From Lytechinus pictus (lineage: Eukaryota; Echinodermata; Echinoidea; Temnopleuroida; Toxopneustidae): 64,000 nt of DNA. The position numbers and the translations under genes were made by a program. Below are positions 11,061 to 21,935 of this stretch, in pieces. The notes under the pieces were generated by a model. The model did no database searches. It was not told the DNA's origin and saw only the letters and a program-made list of their open reading frames with translations. The DNA lies in the NCBI RefSeq assembly GCF_037042905.1, contig NC_087254.1, forward strand, positions 9,347,103 to 9,411,102, given 5' to 3'. Position 1 is the first letter of the stretch; each line of letters opens with the position of its first letter.

Positions 11061-12724
11061 TTTTGCTGGCACGCATTCGGTGATTAATTTTTGGTCAGCT
11101 TGGCGGACTTAATGGCGCCTGGGCACAATAGCTTATTTGGCCCTTCTTGGCCTTTTCGTGCAGGCGTTCCACAGTCTTCTTCAAAGCCGTCTGGCATACA
11201 AACGTGTCTCATCGATGTACTATCCCTTGTCCTACTTGTGCTTGGTCTGCCTGCTGAATCCATGGAAGGGAACGATATGGAGGATTGTTCATCGGTGGGA
11301 TCCTTTTGGCCATAACTGTGGTTGTCGCGGATTGTCTATACCGCCTTGTCTTCATCTGAAGGGGCGTGACGCACATCATCAATCCTATGGATGCTTATTT
11401 CATCTACTCCAGGTCCCAGTTTGAAGGTGATACAGAGGGGTCTTGGTACTGTTAACCTTGTAAGGACAATCCCTGAATAGACTTGGGCCAACAGAGAGAA
11501 GAACTCTCTGTAAATGTTGGACAGTCTGGGGCCTTTATGAAAGTTTCTCCACATTACTTCCGATAGATGGGCCTCGAAGTTCTCAGTAGTTGTCCTGTAA
11601 ATATGATGGAAATGGGCCTTGGCATGGGCCCAACTGCCCCCAATGAAGTTAGTATCCACTGTCGGTCTCTACGTTTCTGTATTTCTTGAAGCTTTCTGTG
11701 TGGATTACTGTGAAGTGTTTGTATCCTTCCTCGTTAAGCTTCCTGTGTCCTACCCATCTGTCGGTATATTTATAGTGCTCCCTGGAGCAACATGATGCCG
11801 GATCATCATCATCAGTGTTTCAGTGCACCGGTTCTGTACGGGATGTAATATGCATTTCCCGGAATTTTTTTCTACCAGTCCGACAACCCAAATTCTCTCT
11901 TGGCCTCTTTGGTTATGGGTTACGGCGATGATACTTTATCTTCCGGTCAAAGAGGCTTTCATCGATTTCTATGATACTGTAAGGTTGGAAAAATTATAAA
12001 TTTACAGTGGTAGAAAATAATATAATTCTATTCTGCAAACTCAAATCAATCACCAAACCAAATGGGAAATAAATGAAACTGAAGTAGAGACGCAAATAAA
12101 TAGAACTGCAACCGAAGGAGTCTGGTAGTGAACTGCTTAATCTCTGGGCTACTTTGCCTGAGCAGCTAAACTTGGTATCACATAATAATTTACATGAATA
12201 TTTAAATCAAGTATAGTCAACCAATCAAAATAAAATGAATGGAAGGATCAAACTAAACTGTAAGAACCCAATTCATAAGATAAACCAATAAGGAATATGA
12301 TGAGATGACAAAGATGTCTGGTGATTATGTGATATTATGGAAGTAGAAACTAAGGCGTCAGGTGAGGGATGGAATGAGTGGAACACCTGAAGAGAGAATA
12401 GAGAAGGAATGAAGATGACAAAAGAGAATCAGAGGAAAGGCATGCAGAGTAGAATGAATGAATGACAACTGGATATCAGTAAACTCAAATAACCTAATTT
12501 CAGACTGCAAGGACAGTACTGAAAAGAAATGCAAATGAACTCAAGTTTAGAGGGAACAGAAATGTAAAACAGCTGAAGAAAACACAAGTCAAAGGAAATA
12601 AACAAAATAGGAAAATGACAAAATAACCATCCTACAATACCATGAACTTGGTAACCTCCCATCACCACTTCCTCCCACGTTCATTGAACAAATAAATCCT
12701 GCAAGTACTGCGCCCAAGTGCATG
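11061..12724 (-). pseudogene. Merlin transposase relic, copy 2, split by an LTR-like insert
   Basis: The core frame is broken into fragments: the start of the catalytic domain (YLQDLFVQ, GGYQVHGIVG) lies at about 12724-12637. The IDESLF part resumes below 11977 and the C-terminal part (NFIGGSWAHAKAHFHHIYR, MWRNFHKGPRLSNIY) is at 11659-11480. A 659-bp insert at 11978-12636 separates the first two. Below the domain the Merlin-associated segment continues to the CxxC region near 11030. The copy is heavily damaged by frameshifts and belongs to duplication copy A. Confidence 0.65.
11978..12636 (-). mobile_element. solo-LTR-like insertion in Merlin copy 2
   Basis: The insert starts TGTAAGGTTGG and ends CCATCCTACA, so it has TG..CA termini. 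It is flanked by a 4-bp direct repeat ATAC (11974-11977 and 12637-12640). The uninterrupted site is visible in Merlin copy 1 (CTACAATACCATG). No ORF is present. TG..CA ends and a 4-bp duplication fit a solo LTR. The same insertion at the same site is at 23838-24478. Confidence 0.6.
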
Positions 12725-13370
12725 CTTGGTGGATGAGCCATGGAATCCATACTGAACTGTCTTTCCGAAAGAAGTCGGACAGAACCCATTCCTTGGTGGA
12801 TGAGCCATGGAATCCATACTGAACTGTCTTTCCGAAAGAAGTCGGACAGAACCCATTCCTTGGTGGATGAGCCATGGAATCCATACTGAACTGTCTTTCC
12901 TAAAGAAGTCGGAAAGAACCAATTCCTTGGTGGATGAGCCATGGAATCCATACTGAACTGTCTTTCTTAAGAAGTCGGACAGAACCCATGTGTTCTGCAA
13001 ATCCTCCCAGTTGAGACTATGAGTTGGCGGGGTGTGTTGGCGATATCATCCGCCTTGCTTCCATAAAGGATTCCTTGGTGGATGAGCTATGGAATCCACA
13101 CTGAACTGTCTTTCCTAAAGAAGTCGGACAGAACCCATGGGTTCTGGAAATCATCGAAGTTGAGACAATGAGTTGGCGGGGTATGCTGGCGATATCATCC
13201 GCCTTGCTTCCTTGAATGTTTCCTTGGTGGATGAGCCATGGAATCCATACTGAACTGTCTTTCCTAAAGAAGTCGGACAGAACCAATGGGTTCTGGAAAT
13301 CCTCCCAGTTGAGACTATGGGTTGGCGGGGTATGCTGGCGATACCATTGGCCTTGCTTCCTTGAAGATGT
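12725..13370. repeat. nested 67-bp and 148-bp tandem repeat
   Basis: The phrase GGTGGATGAGCCATGGAATC starts at 12728, 12795, 12862 and 12929 (67-bp period), then at 13077 and 13226 (148- and 149-bp period). The longer unit adds a second phrase with TGGCGGGGTATGCTGGCGAT. The minus-strand ORFs across it are by-products of a repeat without stops. Copy B has about two of the 148-bp units at 24840-25140. Confidence 0.8.
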
Positions 13371-13767
13371 TGGCTGTTGATCAGGATCCATGTTTGGCCG
13401 CCTTTCTCTCAAAATAATCATAGGCCTAATTCAGTTAAAGCCAAATGGGGAGTGAACTAACTTGATTTACTTGAGTTTAGATTTGATGATAAAAATTTTT
13501 ATTCACAAATCTATGTAAATGACTTACCATTGGTGTATATTTCCTAAAGACCGCCCTATAGTCCCCCCCTAATCTACCAAGGCAAAAATCATCACTTACC
13601 ACTGATTGATTGCTCAACGTGGCTCAATGAAAGTTCTGACATTTTAATAAGTTTATGCGTAGCCTAATGATGTTAGGCCTGCCCCTTGCTGATGTACATG
13701 ATTGGTACAGAAACTCGCATACAGTTAACGGCCCCACCTACTGGCCCTGGATCGGTGCCACCTACCC
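13371..13767. other. unique-looking part of duplication copy A
   Basis: No gene was seen. The sequence matches 25150-25555 in copy B nearly base for base and has no recognised repeat of its own. Confidence 0.5.
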
Positions 13768-14802
13768 CAGAGATGCCAACCCTCCCGATTTCATCGGGAG
13801 GCTCCCGAAAATTCATCCCAACTCCCGCCCTTACGATTACCATCCTTATCCTCCCGAAATTACGATTTTTTTTGCATTGATCAAATTGGATTGGAAGTAC
13901 ATGTATCATCTGCTGACTTAAGCATGTAGTAACTCCATTACGTTTCGCTGCTACTAAATTCTGTGTGAAAGGCAGACAAATAAGGAGCAGCGAAAAGCTG
14001 GTGCATGTGATATGCCCAACGGGAATCCACTGTGCACCAGGCCGGTAGGCCCGGCTAGCTTCGTGAGGCGTGTGCGCTCGCGGCCGCTGGATTTGTCGAG
14101 TCGTGCGATGGAATATCGGTGTGTGATTTCGGCGTATTGATGGGTTGATATTGACACGAAATGGCGGAAAATCAACAAAAAAAGACCAAGAAATGGTCTC
14201 GGAAGTATAAGACTGAATACAGTCTCCAGTACCCGTGTATTCGGAAGTCGGAAAGAGGAATCTACCATGCATTTTGCACAATTTGCAGCGTGGACATTAA
14301 AGTTGAGCACGGAGGTCGTGATGATATTCGGAAGCACGTAGGGAGCAAACGGCATACGGACATTGCGAAGACGAGATCTTCGAGCTCCACTAGTACCCTG
14401 TTGACTTATTTCACCAAGCAAGGGACCAGCGAGGAGGAAGACGTTACCCGCGCTTTAATAATAATAAAGAGGATAATTCCTCATTATTATAGTTGAACAG
14501 GTACTTTTCTTCTATTGTCCCCTCATTTTTTTTACATGTAAAATGCATATTTGATATTTTTATTTTTATGTCAAAAAAGTGGGAACAATGTTTTTTTAAA
14601 AACATGTGAAATGCTCCAAAATAAGGGTCAGATTGCACCAGAGAGCATCTAGAAACCCAGAGCTTCCAGGGCCCTAAGGCGGGCCCTCGACCCCGGCCGC
14701 AAGGGTCGAGCGCTCCGCGCTCGAGATGTGTGCTACGCGCACATAATTTGGTGTCGGTTGCAAATCCTCCCTAATTCTGATTTCCAAAAGTTGGCATCTC
14801 TG
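13768..14802 (+). mobile_element. hAT-like DNA transposon, non-autonomous
   Basis: The 13-bp terminal inverted repeats are CAGAGATGCCAAC and GTTGGCATCTCTG. The 1035-bp element interrupts a sequence continuous in copy B (GTGCCACCTACCTGTGGG at 25548-25565), so copy B is the empty site. Flanks share only CTACC, a worn version of the expected 8-bp duplication. It carries the BED-finger ORF at 14161-14496 but no catalytic domain. Confidence 0.75.
14161..14496 (+). pseudogene. hAT transposase N-terminal fragment with BED-type zinc finger
   Basis: The 111-residue ORF starts MAENQQKKTKKWSRKYKTEY. Residues about 36-63 have the spacing of a BED finger: FCTIC, then KVEHGGRDDIRKHVGSKRHT, i.e. C-x2-C then H-x5-H. 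In hAT transposases this finger binds the element ends and precedes the RNase H-like domain. The frame here runs out after about 50 further Ser/Thr-rich residues, with no DDE domain. It is internal to the element at 13768-14802. Confidence 0.6.
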
Positions 14803-14812
14803 CTACCTGTGG

Positions 14813-15780
14813 GGCAGTTGTTGCAGATGCTGAAGTACCAGAAATGGTTAAAATATTCCAAGTGTTCTATCGATAATGGGCTATAAAAGAATCTTTCAAC
14901 TTGATGAATGCCTATGAACCTGATCTACTACGATGGCGGTCAATTGAGCATTGGATACCTCTTCTAAGAGTCTATCTGAATGGGTGCCCTCAGGGGTTGT
15001 GAATATAATGCTGGCTTCTGTGTAAAAAAAAAAAAAAAATTGTATGGACCTTATTTTATTATTGTATGTGCAATTTATATCATTCCTTTGAAAGAGAGAG
15101 ATTAATAAAAGAAAATAGATTCCCAATCTGTATACATGGTTGGGATTTTCTTAAAAACAACACGATATTGCTTTGCTTACCGTCAAATTATTTTCTTGTT
15201 GATGTAGTCTTCCAGTGAAGAGCTTTCGTCTCATTTGAACACCAATAACTACATTGTGAATCGATGAGAGAAAGTAGTGGAGAAACTACTACAACTTTTT
15301 TTTTGTGCCGATCTGCCAAAGAAATTGAAAAAATAATTCAAATTAGTAGATTATGAAATTAAATAAATTCATGTAATTTTTAATTTAGTATAATCATTGC
15401 GCTGTAAAGTGGCCAGGTGATAATTTTCCAAGTATTTATCGATAATGGGCTATATAAGAATGTTCCAACTTGATGAATGCCTATTAATTTAAACAAACAA
15501 AGGCATAATTATACACAATTGTGTGTCCGGTTGAAAATTGGGAATGTCTAACTCAGTTGACATACATGTACTCACGTCAGAATATCGGCTCCACATCCTA
15601 AAGAGAAACGCCTAACTTTGAAGTCATGAGAAAAAGAAGGAATGTTGAATCCACAAAAAGATACAAAACCTCACCTTTCAGAATCTCCTTTTGAGTTCAT
15701 TGGCTAATTCAGTTATAATACAAATGCCAATGCCTCTGTATGCAAGTAGGCCTATACCTTGTCTTGAAATCTTTTAATTT
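14813..15780. other. no gene seen; internal direct repeat in copy A
   Basis: The phrase containing ATCGATAATGGGCTATA and CAACTTGATGAATGCCTAT occurs at 14865-14912 and again at 15435-15483, enclosing about 0.5 kb absent from copy B. No splice-bounded ORF is present. Confidence 0.5.
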
Positions 15781-15789
15781 TCTGAGCAG

Positions 15790-16290
15790 TTGCTTATATT
15801 CATTCAAAAATTCATTCAAAATGGTTTATTTAGATAAAAACTGCCATCGCAGCACAGAGCCAAATCACAAAAAGCTCTTACAATATAAAAGATCGAAATC
15901 ATAAGGAATAAACATAGTGTGGAATATAACAATAAAAACATAATACAATAAAGCAACAAATATGGTACATAACATAAGATTTAAAAAAAAATTATCACAA
16001 GACAAAATGTGCTCAATATGACATGAACGTCAATTACAAGAATCACAGAACTAAAATAAACAATACAAAGTCAGATAATCAATATGAGAAAAAGGATGAG
16101 ACATATAAATTATGCAAAAAAAGTAACAGATCATGTACAATTAAGGATTAAATTAAAATATATGAATACACAAGAGATGGAGGATAGAAGGAGAAAAATA
16201 AAGGCAGAATAAAAAAAAGCGAGGAGAAAACAAGAACAATAGCATAATAAACGAGATGGAGTAACTGATCAATAATGAAAACAACTTAAT
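15790..16290 (-). repeat. AT-rich segment resembling a LINE 3' tail (copy A)
   Basis: The minus strand ends in TAAATAAACC..TTGAATGAAT-like sequence and is nearly identical to 25985-26500. No ORF with family resemblance is present. The 5'-truncated LINE reading is an inference from its polarity and A/T composition. Confidence 0.35.
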
Positions 16291-16384
16291 TGGGGATACA
16301 GCGTAAATATACAAAAAACAAAAGAAGGACAAGAGAGAACGGTAGCGAGGCTACTAGAAAAAAAAAATCCTGTTTAAGTTATAG

Positions 16385-16590
16385 ATATTACAGGAGCTCC
16401 GTTTACTCAGAACACAAACTAATATCCTATCCCAATGTCGTAAATCTTTCTTCCATAATAATCTTCTCATGAGATGGGGCCACTGCGATGCAGATCCGAT
16501 AATATCTTGAATATCAGTCCAAATTTGAAATATTTTTCGATTTCTCTCAGCAGAATTTCTATCCATCTTCGCCCCATAAAGCCTGAACAA
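16385..16590 (-). pseudogene. unidentified Trp-rich ORF fragment, copy 1 of 3
   Basis: The minus frame reads GAKMDRNSAERNRKIFQIWT, DIQDIIGSASQWPHLMRRLL, WKKDLRHWDRILVCVL. It is preserved in three places (16590-16385, 22385-22210, 26795-26620), each directly abutting a 5'-truncated NUF2-like exon on the other strand. I do not recognise the family; a transposon-derived ORF is plausible. All copies are fragments without a clear start. Confidence 0.35.
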
Positions 16591-16826
16591 GAAGGATTAC
16601 AGTGAGCAAGATGCGAGCTCAGGTAGTCCAGTCCCCGGAGCAGATGAAAGCAGAGAAATCGCGTATGCATTCCACCTTAGCCTTGCGTAAGGAGACTAAG
16701 AAGGAGAAGGGACACAGAGTGCAGGAGCTACGGGATCAGAATGAGAACTGCGAGCTGCTACTCCATTCTAGTGATCAAGGGGATGCTATGATTACAGCTA
16801 TCAACACAGAGCTGGAAAAACAGAGG
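16585..16826 (+). pseudogene. NUF2: NUF2-like coiled-coil exon, copy 1 (5'-truncated)
   Basis: The plus frame reads KMRAQVVQSPEQMKAEKSRM and continues with a charged coiled-coil (KKEKGHRVQELRDQNENCEL) to KQR, then donor GTGGGT. The AQVVQSPExMK motif is the reason for the NUF2 assignment; NUF2 pairs with NDC80 in the kinetochore Ndc80 complex. The first part of the exon is missing here and the sequence switches to the Trp-rich ORF segment, so no acceptor remains. Confidence 0.5.
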
Positions 16827-16860
16827 TGGGTGTACAGTTTTCTTAGGATATTTTGAACTT

Positions 16861-18010
16861 AGTACCAGTAGTTACAACAAACGATGATTTCATATGAATG
16901 TCTTTAAAATCAATGTCATTTGTCATCATATCATTGTAAATGTTTTTGTGAAATTGAGCAATCTGAGCTAAAAATTATCACACTAAAGATCCCCAACACA
17001 GGTTAGCACATATAGGACATAGGTACAGTGATTTCCGTGATCGCAGAAAAGGGACGGAATTCACGGAAACGGCCTTTTGAAATGGAAAGTGCTAATAATG
17101 TGAAAGGTGAGGATCCATTCATGTCAAATGTGTTTTTCATAGGGGTGTTATTAATAACCTCTTTATCGCTAGTCTTGCCGATAATCGCTTGTTTTTTTGC
17201 CACTTTAATAGCGATATTGATAACCTTTCTCTCGTCGATAATACCCGCTTTTATGTAGGGATATGACAGTGAGTTTCCGCGATTTCATGGAATTCATGGA
17301 AACGGCCTTTTGAAAGTGGCTTTTCAAATGGAAAATCAAGGAAAACATATTTTTCCTTAAAATGCACAGAACAGCAACAGAAATTACTCCAAAATCTCAA
17401 TAAAATAGATAAATATACTAGCCACAAAACACGATCTCACTTTGCTGTAATCATGATAATCCAAACATCCTGACTGCTCTCGACTCCTTTCGTTCGTATA
17501 TCGAAAACATTCACAAGCGCAAGCTCAATTTTAGTGAAGTACCAACGTAGAAGTCAACACACAGCCGTGTATTGCTGCCCTCTACGTTCGAAGATGTACA
17601 GCACGATATCGAAATGGCATTTCATATTCATTGGATTATGAATCCAACCAATGTTGAATTCATAATCCAAGAACAGAAATTAAATAAAATTTCCCCTAAA
17701 AATATTGAAAATATGAGAATGAAGATACAATCGTAATTAGTATTGTTTCATGTTAATATGATTATGATCGATTACAATGTCATAGCAAATACAGCTACCC
17801 CGATCGGGAATGTTGAAACATGAGAAACAACCTCCACTCAACTGCTATGATACTGGTAAAATTCATAATGCAATGAATATAAATTTTTTACAATGTTCAT
17901 ATTTTCTCAAAAGTGGTTTGATCTGGTCAAATAATTACTCTAAAAAGATAAATTATCATTCCATTCTTAGTCCTGACAGACTGACGCTAAGTGACTTCAG
18001 ATCATCGAAT
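16861..18010. other. NUF2-like intron remnant, then a short tandem pair
   Basis: 16861-17005 matches the intron after NUF2-like copy 2 (22640-22860). A phrase with GGAAACGGCCTTTTGAAA occurs at about 17029-17095 and 17268-17325. The rest is AT-rich with no gene seen. A stretch near 18018-18062 repeats sequence at 9722-9770 just upstream of the first Merlin relic. Confidence 0.45.
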
Positions 18011-18241
18011 CGTTACTGTTGTTGGTTTCGCCTATATCACCCATAATCATTCTAAAAATAAGTTTTAAAAAAAAAGGAACAAAAATTAGTCCGAACATTG
18101 TATAATCAAATGTACTTTTTTTTTTGGAATTTGCCAAGAAAAAAGTGTGTTTATTTATTTTTATTTATTTATTTATTTCAAATATAAAAAAAAAGGGTAG
18201 CCCAATCAGCAACAAGCTGGTTTTCGTTGGGGCCCTTCATA

Positions 18242-18646
18242 CGCATACATTCGTAATTCCGAAGCTTCGTTATTCCGAAGGTTCGGATATTCCGAAGGTT
18301 CGTTATTCCGAAGGTTCGTATTTCCGACGGTTCGTATTTCCGAAGGTTCGTTAATTCGAAAACGAAATGAGGTTCGTAATTCCGAAGGTTCGTTAGTCCG
18401 AAAACTAATGATTAACGAGCCTTATTTCGTTTTCGGACTAACGAGCCTTCGGAACAACGAACCTTATTTCGTTTTCGGATTAACGAACCTTCGGAATAAC
18501 GAACCTTCGGAATAACGCCACAAATGTTCGGATTAACGAACCCTTTTACGTTTTCGGATTAACGAACATGGAGGTATAGGCAATTTACGTGTTTCGGAAT
18601 TACGAACCTTCGGAATAAAGAACCTTCGGAATTACGAAGTGTAACC
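18242..18646. mobile_element. fold-back element of TTCGGAATAACGAACC repeats
   Basis: The left half is built of ATTCCGAAGGTTCGT-type units and the right half of the reverse complement (AACGAACCTTCGGAAT). A 9-bp direct repeat CCCTTCATA flanks it at 18233-18241 and 18647-18655. It interrupts the 3' untranslated region of the LINE. It has no ORF and can fold into a long hairpin. Confidence 0.7.
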
Positions 18647-18805
18647 CCCTTCATAAACAAACACAAATATCAAACATGGTGACATATTCAAATATAAACA
18701 AAGAATAGAGCATAAACACTAATATTAAAATCAAATAATGAAATAATCATAATTAACTATGGAAAATAACAAAATAAATGAAATATGATACTGTACAAAT
18801 GTTAC

Positions 18806-20290
18806 CTAAAAGTAAATGAAAATTATATATACACAATAAAAATGAAAAGAGATACGATATGTATAAAATGAGTAGAAAGAATGGAATAGATTCCACCATT
18901 GGTCCCCATTACATATCAAATGTGTTTTTCCCATTTCCCGTTTAAATTGTTTAATGTCTTCTATGAATCGGAGGGGTTCGGGTAATTCATTCCAATGCAA
19001 TGGGCCTGTGACAAAAAATGATTTCTGGTAGAAGGTTGTACGAGCATATGGCACCCTGATTATCATCTTATTTGTGCTCCTTGTTGTTCGAGAGGATTCT
19101 TCTATATAAATAAACTTATCACAAAGCATCTGAGGAGCAGCTTCGTGTAAACATTTATGAACCATTAAGCCAGATGCTCTAAAAAGACATTGTGTATTTT
19201 TGGCCAGGATAATATTTTAAAAATTTGTTAAGATGGAGTTTCCCGAGAGAAATTAGACACCATGTATGCTGCTCTCTTATGTAATCTCTCTAACTTACTG
19301 TGATTGATTTCAGATCTTCCTGACCAGACGGTACAGTAATACATTATATGAGGCATTACAAAAGCCCAATACAGCTTTATATTCAATTGTGCTTTATCAA
19401 AATACTGTTTTCAGCGACGAATAGTTCCTAATTTTTGTTTCACAATTAAAACTATACTCTCAACATGCTTTTTAAAGTCGAGATTGTTATCTATAATAAC
19501 TCCTAAACATTTATATTTACCTACACATTCCAATTGACATCCATTTAACACTATCGATAGCCTATTGCTGTCTAGTGATCTTAACTTTTGTTTTGATCCT
19601 AGTAGCATCGTTTGGTCTTGTCACTATTCAAAATCAATTTGTTTTTGTTGAGCCAAGAGTCAAATTCCCTAAGAGCTTTTGACAGTTTGAGCTCAACCTC
19701 TTGCTTCGATCCCGCCCAAACAGAAATAGTAGTATCGTCAGCATACATATGAACGGTGCCATTTGGTATAGCATTAGGGAGATCATTAATGAATGAAGTG
19801 AAAAGTATCGGGGCTAAGATCGAACCCTGTGGCACACCCATTGTAATGTTTCTTAGGGTAGATTTTTCTTTTCCTAATGATACATATTGTTGGCGGTTTT
19901 TCAAGTATGAATCAAACCATTTGATGACATTTGGTGAGAATCCATATTGATGTGATTTATCTAATAGTAGAGAGTGGTTAACCATATCAAATGCACGTCG
20001 AAGGTCTATAAAAGCTATACCATTCAGGTATCCTTTATCTACATTCTCTGACCATTGATTTACCATGCATAATAAAGCTGTTTTGCATGAGTGCTTAGGG
20101 CGAAACCCAAACTGACTCTTATATAAGTAGTCTTTCTGAGATATATAATCAAATATGTTTAAGTACACTGCCCTTTCAATTATTTTAGATAAAATCGGCA
20201 GTATAGATACAGGTCTGTAGTTTTTCAGTGTGGCTGAGTCCCCTCCTTTGGAAATCGGTTGGACTCTGGCTATTTTCCAAGCATCAGGGT
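18806..20290 (-). pseudogene. LINE reverse transcriptase pseudogene
   Basis: The longest frame (20168-19599) carries RT motifs in order: SQFGFRPKHSCKTALL, FIDLRRAFDMVNHSLLLDK, YGFSPNVIKWFDSYLKNRQQ, GVPQGSILAPILFTSFINDL and the catalytic HMYADDTTI. An upstream frame gives the PISKGG.S..KNYRPVSILP stretch typical of RT domain 1. A frameshift at about 19600 moves the downstream part (KYKCLGVIIDNNLDFKKHV) to another frame. The C-terminal part (SFFVTGPLHWNELPEPLRF) is in a third at 19165-18806. The gene is dead by frameshift and 5' truncation. Confidence 0.85.
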
Positions 20291-20469
20291 ATACAGAAGA
20301 CTAAGGACAAATTCAATATATACACTAAGCTTCCAATTACACGAGGAATATCACAAATATATTTCAGTATTTTGACGGAGAGTTTGTCATATCATATTAT
20401 GGTATTTTGATAATCGCAGCGAGGTAGCGAGTCCAAATTGAACGTTGTATAGAAGCGATATTTTCCAAA

Positions 20470-21761
20470 AGAGAGCCCTCTAAAGACCTAGAGTCTATAC
20501 CTGTGCTGTACTCTTGAGAAAGAACTTCCATCAATGTCCATTCGAGGCTACTCTAGCTTGCATGCTCTCGGAGCTCGGAGAGAATGGATTGCGAAACGTA
20601 CCGTACTGGATCGTCTCCACACAAATGGCAACCTTTTGTGGATGTGCGGTCAAGCGTGACCCGCCTCGGTAATTTTTTGCTGGTACGCATTCGGCGATTA
20701 AATTTTGGTCGGCTTGGCGGACTTAATGGCGCCTGGGCACAATAGCTTATTTGGCCCTTCTTGGCCTTTTCGTGCAGGCGTTCCACAGTAATCTTCTGAT
20801 CCAACTTCTTCAAAGCCATCTGGCATACAAATGTGTCTCATCGATGTACTATCCCTTGTCCTACTAGTGCTTGGTCTGCCTGCTGAATCCATGGAAGGGA
20901 ACGGTATAGGGGATTGTTCATCAGTGGGATCCTTTTGGTCATCACATTCGTCGTCGCGGATCGTCTACCGCCTTGTCTTTGTCTGAAGGGGCGTGACGCA
21001 CATAAATCCTATGGATGCTTATTTCATCTACTCCTGGTCCCAGTTTGAAGGTGATAAAGAGCGGTCTTGGTACTGTTAACCTCTAAAGGCCAATCCCTGA
21101 ATAGCTTTGGGCCAACAGAGAGAAGAACTCTCTTAAAATATTGGACAGTCTTGGGCCTTTATGAAAGTTTCTCCACATTACTTCTGATAGATGGGCCTCG
21201 AAGTTCTCAGTAGTTGTCCTGTAAATATGATGGAAATGGGCCTTGGCATGGGCCCAACTGCCCTCAATGAAGTTAGTATCCACTTCAATGATATCGTCGG
21301 TCTCTACGTTTCTGTATTTCTTCTTGAAGCTTTCTGTGTGGATTACTGTGAAGTGTTTGTATCCTTCCTTGTTAAGCTTCCTGTGTCCTACCCATCCGTC
21401 TGTATATTTATAGTGCTCCCTGGAGCAACATGATGCTGGATGATGATCATCAGTGTTTCAGTGCGCCGGTTCTGTACGGGATGTAATATGCATTTCCCAG
21501 AATTTCTTTCTACCAGTCCGACAACCCAAATTCTCTCTTGGCGTCTTGGGTTACTGCGATGAATCTTTATCTTCTGGCCAAATAGGCTTTCATCGATTTC
21601 TACAATACCATGAAATTGGTAACCTCCCATCACCACTTCCTCCCATGTCCATTGAACAAATAATTCCTGCAAGTACTGCGCCCAAGTGCATGCTGTGGAA
21701 TACGCTATTCCACCTTTCTGGGCACATACTTTAAGCAGATGACCATCAAGGAAATTTTCAA
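20470..21761 (-). pseudogene. Merlin transposase relic, copy 3
   Basis: Minus-strand fragments in order are KGGIAYSTACTWAQYLQELFVQ and EIDESLFGQK (21795-21388), NFIEGSWAHAKAHFHHIYR (21283-21083), then the Merlin-associated segment including ALKKLDQKITVERLHEKAKK and the CHLCGDDPVRYVSQSILSEL region (20890-20553). A 2-bp insertion breaks the frame near the second catalytic Asp. The copy ends at about 20470, where LINE sequence begins nearby. The zinc-ribbon part resumes above the small insert at 21762-21935. Confidence 0.7.
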
Positions 21762-21935
21762 ATTTCAAATTCAAATTCACTTTATTCATATCCATTTAAA
21801 AGGTACAACACATACAATAATTACATAAACAATGATAAAATCAATCAATACATTAAAAATAAATATAATGACAAAAGAAATGGGTGAAACCAAAATGCAG
21901 TGAATGTAGGGGATTGGCAAAGGCCAAAGACCTAT
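21762..21935 (-). mobile_element. short retroposon tail inserted in Merlin copy 3
   Basis: About 170 bp absent from copies 1 and 4 sits between GGAAATT and GATGAACATC. On the minus strand it ends in AATAAAGTGAATTTGAATTT, like a 5'-truncated LINE or SINE 3' end. No clear target duplication is seen. Confidence 0.45.

Larger units (their letters stand above)
11690..16860. repeat. segmental duplication, copy A
   Basis: From the Merlin relic through the LTR-like insert, tandem repeat, AT-rich LINE-tail-like sequence, Trp-rich ORF and NUF2-like exon, this stretch aligns in order with 23562-27060. Copy A has an extra hAT element (13768-14802) and about 0.5 kb between two copies of a 65-bp phrase (14855-14912, 15420-15483). 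Confidence 0.7.
18143..20440 (-). mobile_element. 5'-truncated non-LTR retrotransposon (LINE)
   Basis: Minus-strand sequence holds reverse transcriptase (20280-19411), a C-terminal region (19165-18806) and a 3' end with the phrase GGGCTACCC followed by (ATTT)n at about 18143-18200. The 5' part is lost at about 20440. The 3' untranslated region is interrupted by a fold-back element (18242-18646). Domain order and C-terminal style are like the CR1/L2/jockey group; the exact clade is not determined. Confidence 0.75.

Noticed and set aside
12728-13230. CRISPR-like regular repeat
   Set aside because: Units are directly tandem with no variable spacers, and the DNA is eukaryotic.
12589-13421. Overlapping minus-strand ORFs of 67-134 residues with repeated LSDFFRKDSSVWIPWLIHQG
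   Set aside because: They arise from a stop-free 67/148-bp DNA repeat read in several frames. All three frames stay open, so no protein is favoured.
13673-14421. Minus-strand ORFs of 155-202 residues across the hAT element
   Set aside because: They run antisense to the BED-finger frame, have Arg/Ser-rich random-like composition and no family resemblance.
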